This document shows positions 1 through 7,423 of a stretch of 24,178 nucleotides of DNA, piece by piece. The notes under the pieces were generated by a model, which did no database searches, was not told the DNA's origin, and saw nothing but the letters and a program-made list of their open reading frames with translations. Location of the stretch: positions 1 through 24,178 of the forward strand of contig CAYGXL010000024.1 of the NCBI GenBank assembly GCA_964353935.1. The letters run 5' to 3'. The stretch comes from JAOUJD01 sp964353935 (GTDB taxonomy: Bacteria; Pseudomonadota; Gammaproteobacteria; Burkholderiales; Burkholderiaceae_F). A program made the position numbers and the translations under genes. Numbering within the stretch: the first letter of the stretch is position 1; the number at the start of each line of letters is the position of its first letter.

Positions 1-23
1 TAGAAAAACGTTCCGCACGAAGT

Positions 24-53
24 GAAGAGGGGCGCCGTTGAGCGCCCCTCTTC
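24..53. terminator. Strong GC-rich hairpin, possible bidirectional terminator
   Basis: Perfect 12-bp inverted repeat: arm GAAGAGGGGCGC (24-35), 6-base loop (36-41), arm GCGCCCCTCTTC (42-53), extendable by a T-A pair outside. It lies 21 bases beyond the stop of the minus-strand gene at 75-503 and would also end any plus-strand gene entering from the left. No T-run follows immediately on either strand; a TTTTT run appears on the minus strand only about 17 bases past the stem. The hairpin is certain as a structure; termination is inferred. Confidence 0.6.
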
Positions 54-74
54 ATTCAGGTCGTTTCGCCGGCG

Positions 75-503
75 TCAGTTCGGGTTGCCCGGGGAGGAGG
101 GCGCGTACATGTCGTCCCACGCGCGCGAGTACTGCGAACCGGTGCCGATCCATGCCACGCTGCCGACCGACAGCGCGGATGTGTACAGCGCGGCGATCAG
201 ATCGGACGGGTCGTCCGTGCAACGAAGCCGGACCGCAGACAGCAGGTGGAAGTGATCTTCGGCATAGCGGCGGTCGACCACGCGCATCGACATGCCGTAC
301 GGGAGCAGCGACTCAGGCAGGCCCGCCATGCCGCGTCCCCCCTCGGCCGCCCGCGCGGACGTGTCCTCGAACCACACGAAGAGCTCGGCCTGCGCCGTCG
401 ATTGCTCGACCGCTTCGGTCGAAGACGGTTGCGCTGCGGCCGCGCTTCCGATGGGCCGGGTTGCGATCTCCGCGAGCTGCTTGACGAGTTGACTGCGAGT
501 CAT
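75..503 (-). CDS. Hypothetical protein, 142 aa
   Basis: I do not recognise the family. The start chosen is the ATG at 503-501, preceded by GAAGGA with a 3-base spacer; the open frame runs on further upstream but there it is only a shadow of fliA. Third codon positions are strongly G/C, as in real genes of this window. The protein appears soluble: a polar N-terminal helix with an Ala/Ser/Thr-rich linker (residues about 1-40), then an aromatic-rich part with WFEDTS near 48 and an acidic, Trp-containing C-terminus. No signal peptide, membrane segment or Cys motif is visible. It is divergent from fliA and ends just before the hairpin at 24-53. Its position beside fliA and flgM may hint at a motility link, but nothing in the sequence shows this. 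Confidence 0.6.
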   Translation of the reverse strand: MTRSQLVKQLAEIATRPIGSAAAAQPSSTEAVEQSTAQAELFVWFEDTSARAAEGGRGMAGLPESLLPYGMSMRVVDRRYAEDHFHLLSAVRLRCTDDPSDLIAALYTSALSVGSVAWIGTGSQYSRAWDDMYAPSSPGNPN

Positions 504-812
504 GGTTCCTTCGGGCGCTCCACTCCACACAGCGGAGATACGACGCCCTGCCGGGCATCTTGAGATCAGCCCAACAGATGAACTGATCCGGATGTGCGAA
601 GCCCGCTGCGACTCCGTGCGGCAGGCGATGCGCCAGAGGTCCTTGATTGACAGCGAAAAATCGGCATCGCCGGCAGGTGAAGACGTGCTCACTTCTTCGC
701 TGCTAACCCGGCAGTTGCTTTCCTTTTTCAGGTTGTTTCCGCGGATGCCGGACGCTGGCCCGCCTCTACGCTGCGTTGGTCGAGTGAATCCCAATCGCGC
801 TACAACCAACCC
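504..812. other. Divergent intergenic region between the hypothetical gene and fliA
   Basis: About 309 bases without a convincing gene. Composition is more A/T-rich than the flanks, with weak third-position G/C bias in every frame. A perfect TTGACA hexamer lies at 647-652 but no matching -10 follows at normal spacing. Near fliA, TTGGTC (776-781) and TACAAC (801-806) are 19 bases apart and would place a transcript start at about the fliA ATG. No Shine-Dalgarno sequence precedes fliA. Promoters for both genes presumably lie here but cannot be fixed by eye. Confidence 0.4.
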
Positions 813-1580
813 ATGAAGACCGAAGCCTTCCTCTACGACGAGCTGCACCACGCGCTCAACGAAGCGCCTGTGCGTGAATGCGAAGTCGTCGACGTCGAGG
901 CTTTCGTCAAGCAGTACGCGCCGCTCGTCCGCCGGCTGGCCCACCAGATGATTGCGAGGCTGCCGGCGAACGTCGAGCTCGACGACATGATCCAGGCCGG
1001 CATGATGGGATTGATGGACGCCGCGGGTCGGTTCGAGGTGTCGCAGGGAACGCAGTTCGAGGTGTATGCAGCGCAGCGGATCCGCGGCGCGATGCTCGAC
1101 GAGCTGCGCGCGAACGACTGGATGCCGCGCTCGGCGCGCAGGAGCCAGCGCGAAATCGAGGGTGCGATCCACCGGCTCGAAGGGCGGCTGATGCGCGCGC
1201 CGGTCGAAGTCGAGATCGCTGCCGAACTCGGCATGCCGGTCGCCGATTACCAGGGCATGCTGAACGGAGCCCGAGGCTCCCAGCTCGTGTATCTCGACGA
1301 TCTCGGTCACGGCGCCGATGACGACGACTACCTGGAGCGCTATCTGGTCATGGATGGGCAGGAGCCTGCCGCCATCCTGCGCGACAAGAGGTTCCGCGAG
1401 GCCCTGGTCGGCGCCATCGAGGAACTCCCGGAACGCGAGAAGCTGCTGCTGAGCCTGTATCACGAGCAGGACATGAACCTGCGCGAGATCGGCGCGGTCA
1501 TGGGCGTCACCGAATCGCGCGTGTGCCAGCTGCACAGCCAGGCGGTTGCGCGCCTGCGGTCGAAGCTCAAGTACTGGTAG
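813..1580 (+). CDS. fliA: RNA polymerase sigma factor FliA (sigma-28)
   Basis: A sigma-70-family factor that directs RNA polymerase to late flagellar, chemotaxis and related promoters (TAAA-N15-GCCGATAA type). At 255 aa it has the size of the family and the compact FliA layout without region 1.1: region 2 at about residues 30-100 (YAPLVRRLAHQMIARLP, then DDMIQAGMMGLMDA and QRIRGAMLDELR), region 3 at about 105-185, and region 4 at about 195-250 with the helix-turn-helix LREIGAVMGVTESRVCQLHSQA. The ATG at 813 fits the family N-terminus, yet no Shine-Dalgarno sequence precedes it. The gene converges on an flgM-like anti-sigma gene 104 bases downstream. fliA commonly sits behind flhF/flhG; here no other flagellar structural gene is in view, so it is either a detached fliA or a second copy. 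Confidence 0.93.
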   Translation: MKTEAFLYDELHHALNEAPVRECEVVDVEAFVKQYAPLVRRLAHQMIARLPANVELDDMIQAGMMGLMDAAGRFEVSQGTQFEVYAAQRIRGAMLDELRANDWMPRSARRSQREIEGAIHRLEGRLMRAPVEVEIAAELGMPVADYQGMLNGARGSQLVYLDDLGHGADDDDYLERYLVMDGQEPAAILRDKRFREALVGAIEELPEREKLLLSLYHEQDMNLREIGAVMGVTESRVCQLHSQAVARLRSKLKYW

Positions 1581-1641
1581 AGGCAGGCGGCCGCTGTTTC
1601 GCGCTGTCGCGGCGGGGTCTCGCTGTCACGGTTTGATGACT

Positions 1642-1657
1642 GCGCCGGCGCCAGCGC
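1642..1657. terminator. Possible bidirectional hairpin between fliA and flgM
   Basis: Near-palindrome GCGCCGGCGCCAGCGC in the 104-base gap between the convergent stops of fliA (1580) and flgM (1685). It can fold into a 6-bp stem with a 4-base loop and one G-U pair. No T-run follows on either strand, so its role as a terminator is only a suggestion from position. Confidence 0.25.
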
Positions 1658-1684
1658 CAGACTCCGGCGGTGCCGACCTCTCCC

Positions 1685-1891
1685 TCAGGACGCAAGGAGC
1701 CGCGAAATCAGCCGCTCGGCGATAGCCCGCGCATCGACCCGGAACTCGCCGCTTGCAATCGCGTGGCGAACGCGCAGCAGTCGCACGTCGCCGCCGTCGG
1801 CAGACTGAAGGCGCGCCAGCAACGACTGCCACTCGGCGCGGGCGCGCCGTTCGGCGGGTGGGACCTGGTCGGTCGGGTGTGCTTCTGACAT
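1685..1891 (-). CDS. flgM: FlgM-like anti-sigma-28 factor, 68 aa
   Basis: FlgM binds sigma-28 and keeps it from RNA polymerase until the hook-basal body is finished. The C-terminal half matches the family pattern: a helix ending LLRVRHAIASGEFRVD, then ARAIAERLISRLLAS, i.e. the 'I..G.y.vD...iA..Li' signature of the sigma-binding segment (residues about 36-66). The N-terminal half is short, charged and probably disordered, so the protein is shorter than the roughly 97-residue enteric FlgM. The start is the ATG at 1891-1889; no clear Shine-Dalgarno precedes it, but a sigma-28-like promoter lies about 28 bases upstream. Convergent with fliA, its presumed partner. The small size limits certainty. 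Confidence 0.72.
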   Translation of the reverse strand: MSEAHPTDQVPPAERRARAEWQSLLARLQSADGGDVRLLRVRHAIASGEFRVDARAIAERLISRLLAS

Positions 1892-1918
1892 GCAGCCGAA
1901 AGTCGATTCGATGGCTGA

Positions 1919-1945
1919 AGTTCGGCATCCGCTGGTCCGACTTGA
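1919..1945 (-). promoter_or_regulatory. Sigma-28-like promoter for flgM
   Basis: Read on the minus strand: TCAAGTCG (1945-1938), an 11-base spacer (1937-1927), then GCCGAACT (1926-1919). The sigma-28 consensus is TAAAGTTT-N11-GCCGATAA, so spacing is exact, the GCCGA core is intact and five of eight -35 bases match. The start of transcription would fall near 1911, leaving a leader of about 20 bases. It would make the anti-sigma gene a target of its own sigma factor, as is usual for flgM. Confidence 0.5.
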
Positions 1946-1966
1946 GCCATGCAAACTCATGATTCG

Positions 1967-1979
1967 ACGTGATTCACGT
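1967..1979. promoter_or_regulatory. 13-base palindrome upstream of the multi-PAS kinase
   Basis: ACGTGATTCACGT is an exact inverted repeat with 6-base arms around a central T. It lies between the flgM promoter and the start of the nine-PAS kinase (2070), directly before a TATTCT hexamer (1991-1996) that could serve as a -10. The form suits a dimeric regulator's operator; no regulator can be named. Confidence 0.3.
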
Positions 1980-2069
1980 GTCCCTTGGGGTATTCTTCCG
2001 AGGCATCCCAACATCGCACGCGCTCGTCGCGCCTGAGTCAATTCGATCGATCGTTCAACAGGTCCGCGC

Positions 2070-5000
2070 GTGCCCGAGCTGCCCTCCAAGACCGATTCGC
2101 TCGCCCCGGGCGTCCGTTCGCGCCGCAGCGACGCGTTGAGCGTCGAGGTCGTCCCCGACGACGCGCTGCTTGCGCTGATGCGCGGTACGGGGCGCGCGGC
2201 GGATGCACCGCCGGTTGCGCCGCAGGCGGCCAGCCAGGTGCCGCCGGGTTCGCCGGCAGGGGCGGACCTGTTCGTCGGAACGCTGCTGGCATCGGCGCCC
2301 GTCGGCATCTGCATGCTGGATGGCGCGCTGCGCTACCGCGTGTGGAACGACTACCTCGAGGCGCTGCTCGGCGTGGCCGCGGCGGACGTCATCGGTTTGC
2401 GCCTCGACGACGCACCCGGCCTGGCGCCGGTTGGAGCGCTGGTCGACGAGATCCGGAAGATGCCGTCGGGCAGCCAGTGCTCGACACGGGAGGCGGAGTA
2501 CCGCTATCCGCTCGGAGACCGCCCATGGCTGCGCGTGAAGTGCACGCCGGTGTTCGAGCCTGGCGGATCGTTCGGCGGGGTGTTCATCCTGCTGGAGCGC
2601 ATCGACCGCGAGCGGTTCGCCGAGAGTTCGCTCGCAGCGCTGCGCCAGGCGCTCGAGTCCGTGGGCGAGATGGTGTTCGAGGTGGACCGCCATGGCCATG
2701 TGCTCGACGCGAATGAAACCGCCCTGAAGTCGCTGGGCTACGAGCGCGACCAGATCAAGGGCCTCACGCTGTCGGCGATCGACGTCGGGTTGGCGCGCGG
2801 CGGTTTCGAGGCGGTGTACGACGAACTGCGCACGCGCGGCGGGCACCTCGGCGAGTCGCGCTTCCGGACGCGGCATGGCGCCGAGTTCCCGGTCGAAACG
2901 GTCGTCCAGCGTGTGGAGCAGGCGGGCCGCGAGTACATCCTGCTCCTGTCGCGGGACATCAGCGCGCGCAAGCAGGCTGAAGACGCCCTGGGCGAGAGCG
3001 CCGAGCGCTTCCGGGCGCTGTTCGACGAGAGCCCCGTGGCCGCGCTGCTGCTCGACAGCAGCTTCCGCACGATCGGCGTCAATCGCTCGGCGTCCGACAC
3101 ACTCGGGTATCCGGCCGAGGACCTGATCGGAAAGGACCTCGACGACCTGGTGCACGCCGACGACCGGCCGGCATACCGCCGCATGCGCGACGAGATGCAG
3201 CGGGGACTGCACGGAACGGACACGGCGGAGCGCCGGCTGGTCCACCGCGATGGACAACTGGTCTGGACCAAGAGCAGCGTGCGAGCCCTTTCGGCGGGCA
3301 ACGGGCACCGCCACTTCCTGATCGTTCTCGAGAATTTCACGGACCGGAAGATCTTCGAGGAACAGTTGCAGGTGGCCCTGCGGGACCAGCAGACGCTGTT
3401 CGAAACGATGTCCGTCGGCGTCGCGCAGACGATGTCCGGGAAGATCCTCCTCGCCAATCGCGAGTTCGCCGAGATGTTCGGCTACAGCGACGGCGAAGTG
3501 ATCGGCATGCCCCTGTGGGACCTGTGCGTGGATCGCGGCAACCGGATGCCGGGCGAGGTCTCGGGGATGCCGGTCGTGCGGCCGTACCAGACGACCAGCG
3601 GCGAGGTCGTGCTGTTCCGGCGCGATGGCGAGCCGGTGTGGTGCCTCGTGCAGGCGCGGCCGATCCAGGCGGCCGAAGGACCCAACGTCCCCGCGCTGCA
3701 GGAGGCGATCTACACGTTCCAGGACACCACCGAGATCAAGCGCCAGCGCGAGGCGCTGTCGCGTTCGCTGCTGGAACTGAACGTGGTGCTCGATGCGACT
3801 TCCACGGCGGTCCTCCATCTCGCGGACGACCGCGTGGTCCGGTTCAACTCGCAGACCCAGCTCATGTTCGGTCAGCCGGGACGCGACCTGGCGGGCGCCA
3901 GCTTCGCGGAACTGTTCGCCAGCGAGCAGGACTACCGGGCCGCCGTGGCGCCGCTCCAGGCGCTGATCGCGAACGGACGGCCGGCGTCGTTCGAAGCCCG
4001 CATGAGAGGCCCGTCGGGAACGATCTGGGGCCTGGTCTCTCTGCGGCCCATCGACCCGAAGGCGCCCGCGCGCGGCACGATCGCGTCGATTCTCGACATC
4101 ACGGACCGGCGCGGGCAGGAAGAGCAGCTGCAGACGGCGCTGGCGCAGCAGCAACTCATCTTCGACACCGCGCTCGTCGGGCTGCTCTTCGTGCGCGACA
4201 GCCGGCCGGTGCGGGCCAACAGCGCGATGGAAGATCTGCTCGCCTGCGATCCCGGCGGCCTCGTCAACCAGATGCAGCTGTTCACGCACCCGACCGATCA
4301 CCTGCTGCTCGCGAGCCTGGCCGAGCACTACGACGAGATCCACGACAGCGGCGCCTGCGAGTTCGAGCTGCACATGTACCGACGGAAGGGCGATCCGATC
4401 TGGGTCGCCGTGCAGGGCCGGGCGGTGAATCCGGAGCGTCCCGAGCTCGGCTACATCTTCGCGTTCGTCGACATCGACAAGCGCAAACGGTCCGAGAGCG
4501 AGCTGCGCAGCGCCCTGTCGGAGCTGCAGCTCATCTTCGACAACTCGCTCGTCGGCATGCTCTATGTCGCCAACGACCTGATCGTGAAGGCCAACGCCGC
4601 CACCGAGCAGCTGTTCGGCTACGACGTGCGGGACTTCTCCGAGCTGCAGATCGGCTCGCTCTTCGCGGTCCCGGCGCAGTGGGAAACGGTCCGTGCCACG
4701 GCGCCCGCGTCGGCCGAGGGCGAGGTCGACGACATCGTCGAGGGCGACGGCTCGTTCTCGTTCGAGCGCCAGATGCGGCGCGCGGATGGAACGACGTTCT
4801 GGTGCGCCGGGTACGGCCGGCCCATCGAACCGTCGGCGCCCGAGCGGGGAATGATCCTGACGCTGATGGATGTCGACGCGCGCCGCCGGTCCGAGGAGGA
4901 GCTGCGCCGCGTCCGGAACTACCTCGACCTGGTCGTCGAGAACCTTCCCGTCCTCGTGTCCGTCAGGGAAGCCGAGTCGGGCCGCTTCGTGAGCCTCAAC

Positions 5001-6335
5001 CGCGCGGGCGAGACGATCACCGGCCTTACCCGCAAGCAGGTCGTGGGCCGCACCTGGGCGGAGATCTATGCGCGGCCGTTTGCCGACCTGTACACCGAGC
5101 TCGACCGCAAGGCGCTGTCGACGGGGACCCAGGTGGAACGTCCGCGCGACGTGATGCTGCGGTCCGACGGCAAGCGGCTGACCGTCAACCAGCGGGTCGT
5201 TCCGCTGTTCGAGCCGCAGCCCGGATCCGGCCGCGGTGGTGACGGCGGCGCCAGGTATGTCATGTCGATCGTCGACGACCTGACCGAGGAAGTGCGCGCC
5301 GAGGCGGCGCTGCGCGAAACCGAGGCGCGGTTCCGGCAGTTCGCCGAGAACATCGACCAGCTCGTCTTCATCATGGCGGGCGACTTCTCCAGCGTGCTGT
5401 ACGTGAACCCGCGCTACACGTCGATGATCGGCGGCTCCGTCGACGAACTGCTGGAAGACCCGCGCAGCCTGCTGCGCCACGTGAACTACGAAGACCTCCC
5501 GACGATCACGCGGATGCTGCCGCGGCTCGTCGCGCGCATGCGGAGGCTCGAGCGGTCGGAAGTCACCGCGCGCATCGACCATCGCAGCAAGGGCGTGCGC
5601 ATCGTCAACGTGCGGCTCAATCCGGTGCGCGTGGAAGACGGCGGCGTCCGGGTGTTCGGGATCGCCGACGACGTGACGGAACGCACGCGCGCGGAACAGC
5701 AGCGGGTCGAGGAGGTCGTCAAGCAGCGCGACATCCTCGTGCGCGAAGTGCACCACCGCATCAAGAACAACCTGCAGGGCGTGGCGGGACTGCTGCAGCA
5801 CATGGCCGACAGCAAGCCCGAGGTCGCGGCCACGCTGTCGGAGATCGCGGGACAGATCCAGGCCATCGCGCAGGTGCACGGCCTGCAGATCCGGTCCACC
5901 GGCACGCTGCCCCTGCTCGGCGTGGCGCAGGGGATCTTCACGACGCTGTCGGGCATGTTCGGCGTCGAGATCCGCTTCGAGCCGCCGCCGCCGGAGCTCT
6001 GGCGTTTCGGCCTGCCGGAGAGCGAAGCCGTTCCGCTGGCGCTGGTGATGAACGAGCTGGGGACCAACGCGATCAAGCACCGGTCTTCGCGCAGCGACAG
6101 CATCATGGTGCGCGTCGCGGCCCGGCCGGACGGCATGGTGTTCGCGATCGAAAGTCCCGGCCGGCTTCCGGCGGGGTTCGACCTCGGGCGGATCGCGACC
6201 AGCGTTTCGGGCCTGGGACTCGTGAAGTCGATGCTGCCACGCCGGGGCGCGAAGCTGACCCTCGAGCAGGCCGGAGCCGTCGTGGTCGCTCGGCTGCAGC
6301 TGTCGCCGCCGGCGATCAGCGAGGACGGCGACTGA
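2070..6335 (+). CDS. Nine-PAS soluble sensor histidine kinase (HisKA_2 type)
   Basis: A 1421-aa cytoplasmic kinase without membrane segments. Nine PAS modules follow one another at about residues 70-180, 190-300, 312-425, 438-555, 570-680, 694-803, 818-937, 950-1072 and 1087-1203. Modules 4, 6 and 7 begin alike (QQTLFETMSVGV, QQLIFDTALVGL, LQLIFDNSLVGM), suggesting internal duplication. The kinase core is HisKA_2: REVHHRIKNNLQ with presumed phospho-acceptor His1229, then the N-box MNELGTNAIKH (about 1327-1337) and SGLGLVKSMLP. The usual D-x-G-x-G nucleotide box reads ESPGRLP (1361-1367), so the Asp and both Gly are replaced. The GTG at 2070 with a weak AGGT upstream is the earliest likely start; a later one is possible because the first 60 residues are low-complexity. 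It is followed after 52 bases by a REC-ANTAR regulator, its likely phosphorylation target. Signals sensed are unknown. Confidence 0.9.
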   Translation: MPELPSKTDSLAPGVRSRRSDALSVEVVPDDALLALMRGTGRAADAPPVAPQAASQVPPGSPAGADLFVGTLLASAPVGICMLDGALRYRVWNDYLEALLGVAAADVIGLRLDDAPGLAPVGALVDEIRKMPSGSQCSTREAEYRYPLGDRPWLRVKCTPVFEPGGSFGGVFILLERIDRERFAESSLAALRQALESVGEMVFEVDRHGHVLDANETALKSLGYERDQIKGLTLSAIDVGLARGGFEAVYDELRTRGGHLGESRFRTRHGAEFPVETVVQRVEQAGREYILLLSRDISARKQAEDALGESAERFRALFDESPVAALLLDSSFRTIGVNRSASDTLGYPAEDLIGKDLDDLVHADDRPAYRRMRDEMQRGLHGTDTAERRLVHRDGQLVWTKSSVRALSAGNGHRHFLIVLENFTDRKIFEEQLQVALRDQQTLFETMSVGVAQTMSGKILLANREFAEMFGYSDGEVIGMPLWDLCVDRGNRMPGEVSGMPVVRPYQTTSGEVVLFRRDGEPVWCLVQARPIQAAEGPNVPALQEAIYTFQDTTEIKRQREALSRSLLELNVVLDATSTAVLHLADDRVVRFNSQTQLMFGQPGRDLAGASFAELFASEQDYRAAVAPLQALIANGRPASFEARMRGPSGTIWGLVSLRPIDPKAPARGTIASILDITDRRGQEEQLQTALAQQQLIFDTALVGLLFVRDSRPVRANSAMEDLLACDPGGLVNQMQLFTHPTDHLLLASLAEHYDEIHDSGACEFELHMYRRKGDPIWVAVQGRAVNPERPELGYIFAFVDIDKRKRSESELRSALSELQLIFDNSLVGMLYVANDLIVKANAATEQLFGYDVRDFSELQIGSLFAVPAQWETVRATAPASAEGEVDDIVEGDGSFSFERQMRRADGTTFWCAGYGRPIEPSAPERGMILTLMDVDARRRSEEELRRVRNYLDLVVENLPVLVSVREAESGRFVSLNRAGETITGLTRKQVVGRTWAEIYARPFADLYTELDRKALSTGTQVERPRDVMLRSDGKRLTVNQRVVPLFEPQPGSGRGGDGGARYVMSIVDDLTEEVRAEAALRETEARFRQFAENIDQLVFIMAGDFSSVLYVNPRYTSMIGGSVDELLEDPRSLLRHVNYEDLPTITRMLPRLVARMRRLERSEVTARIDHRSKGVRIVNVRLNPVRVEDGGVRVFGIADDVTERTRAEQQRVEEVVKQRDILVREVHHRIKNNLQGVAGLLQHMADSKPEVAATLSEIAGQIQAIAQVHGLQIRSTGTLPLLGVAQGIFTTLSGMFGVEIRFEPPPPELWRFGLPESEAVPLALVMNELGTNAIKHRSSRSDSIMVRVAARPDGMVFAIESPGRLPAGFDLGRIATSVSGLGLVKSMLPRRGAKLTLEQAGAVVVARLQLSPPAISEDGD

Positions 6336-6387
6336 CGGCTGAATGAAGCGTCCTGTCGCACAATGCGGTCGGACGGAGGCACACACG

Positions 6388-6993
6388 ATGGAAGATCCGA
6401 ACCCGACGCTGATGGTGGTCGACGACGACCGGCTGGTGCTCGCTACGCTCGTGGCGGGGCTGAAACAGGCCGGCTTCGACGTCATCGAAGCCGACAACGG
6501 CGACGATGCGATCCTGCTCGCGCGAAAGTACAAGCCGCGTCTGGCCATACTCGACATGCGGATGCAGGGGAAGTCGGGCATGGACGTGGCCCGGTACCTG
6601 GCCGCCAACACCGACACCCGGTTCATGTTCCTGTCGGCGTTCGGCGACAGCGATATCGTGGACGAAGCGACGCGGATGGGTGCGCTCGGATATCTCGTGA
6701 AGCCCCTCGACGTGCGGCAGATCGTGCCGGCCGTGCGCGCTGCCCTGGCGCGAACTGCCCAGCCGGGTAGCCCTGCAGCGCCAGAACCGGCAGCGGCCGC
6801 CGCCTCCGCGCACGCACCGCCGGAGCGCGACCAGTACATCGCGATCGGCATCCTGATGGAGCGCCTGCGGATCGACCACGACCGGGCGGTCGCCGCCTTG
6901 CGGTTGCAGGCACAGGTGGAGCGCAAGGACCTGAACGACCTGGCGACCAGCATGGTCGAGGCAGCGAACCGCCTCAACTCGTTCCGTCGCTAG
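6388..6993 (+). CDS. Response regulator with ANTAR antiterminator domain
   Basis: 201-aa two-domain regulator. The receiver domain (residues about 7-122) has the acidic cluster VVDDD, phospho-acceptor Asp56 in LAILDMRM, a Ser in FLSAF and the conserved Lys105-Pro. After an Ala/Pro-rich linker comes an ANTAR domain (about 146-197) with the typical AIGILMERLRIDHDRAVAALR and a following A...ER.DLNDLA helix. ANTAR proteins bind paired hairpins in nascent mRNA and prevent transcription termination, as in AmiR, NasR and EutV. The ATG at 6388 is chosen over the upstream one because GGAGG lies 8 bases before it. It pairs with the preceding HisKA_2 kinase in the manner of the EutW/EutV system. No RNA target was recognised in the window. 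Confidence 0.93.
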   Translation: MEDPNPTLMVVDDDRLVLATLVAGLKQAGFDVIEADNGDDAILLARKYKPRLAILDMRMQGKSGMDVARYLAANTDTRFMFLSAFGDSDIVDEATRMGALGYLVKPLDVRQIVPAVRAALARTAQPGSPAAPEPAAAAASAHAPPERDQYIAIGILMERLRIDHDRAVAALRLQAQVERKDLNDLATSMVEAANRLNSFRR

Positions 6994-7009
6994 GTCGCAG
7001 GGATGCGGG

Positions 7010-7417
7010 ATGGAAGTCGCGGAGTACATCCACCGACACGGGTTCCGGCGCTGGTATGAGCGGCAGCTCATCGAAAGCCACGCCTACCTCGCGCTCGCGT
7101 TCGTCGCACTGATCCTGCTGGTGTCGTCCATCGAGGTGCTCGGCGGAGGCACCGGCGGCCTGGTCTACCTGTCGATGCTCGCCGCGGCGGCGGCGGGCGG
7201 CGTGCTGATGTTCGTCGCCTGGCGGCGCTTCATGGTGCTGATGGCGCGTGCGGAGCTGTTCGCCGGGGGGGCAACGTGCAGCGCCTGCGCGGCGTGGGGC
7301 AAGTTCCGCGTGCTCCGGCAGGAATCGGCGACCGACGACGACCCGCCGGAAGCGGGTCGACCGCACTGGCTGCGCGTCCGATGCACGCAGTGCGGCCACG
7401 AGTGGCGACTCGGTTGA
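7010..7417 (+). CDS. Two-helix membrane protein with C-terminal zinc ribbon
   Basis: 135-aa protein of unrecognised family. Two hydrophobic segments (about residues 25-43 and 50-70) form a membrane hairpin, followed by a cytoplasmic or periplasmic tail with two CxxC pairs (Cys90/Cys93 and Cys125/Cys128 in CTQCGHEW), the layout of a zinc ribbon. The start ATG is preceded by AGGGA at 6-base spacing. It begins 16 bases after the ANTAR regulator stop, so it is probably in the same transcript. Only 6 bases separate its stop from the stop of the convergent kinase. A role in the kinase/ANTAR system is guilt by association. Confidence 0.8.
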   Translation: MEVAEYIHRHGFRRWYERQLIESHAYLALAFVALILLVSSIEVLGGGTGGLVYLSMLAAAAAGGVLMFVAWRRFMVLMARAELFAGGATCSACAAWGKFRVLRQESATDDDPPEAGRPHWLRVRCTQCGHEWRLG

Positions 7418-7423
7418 AGCAGG

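Noticed and set aside
658..684. GCCGATTT on the minus strand (665-658) as a sigma-28 promoter for the hypothetical gene
   Set aside because: The -10 core fits, but the -35 at the required spacing reads GTCTTCAC, which does not.
502..816. 104-codon plus-strand ORF ending in an ATGA overlap with the fliA start
   Set aside because: The overlap is tempting, but third-position G/C is much lower than in real genes here, there is no recognisable motif, and its start overlaps the divergent gene's ATG. Kept as intergenic.
2055..6977. 1640-codon open frame on the minus strand opposite the kinase and regulator
   Set aside because: The plus strand has clear PAS, HisKA_2 and ANTAR motifs; the antisense translation is rich in Arg, His and Asp without any domain, a known effect of high-GC codon bias.
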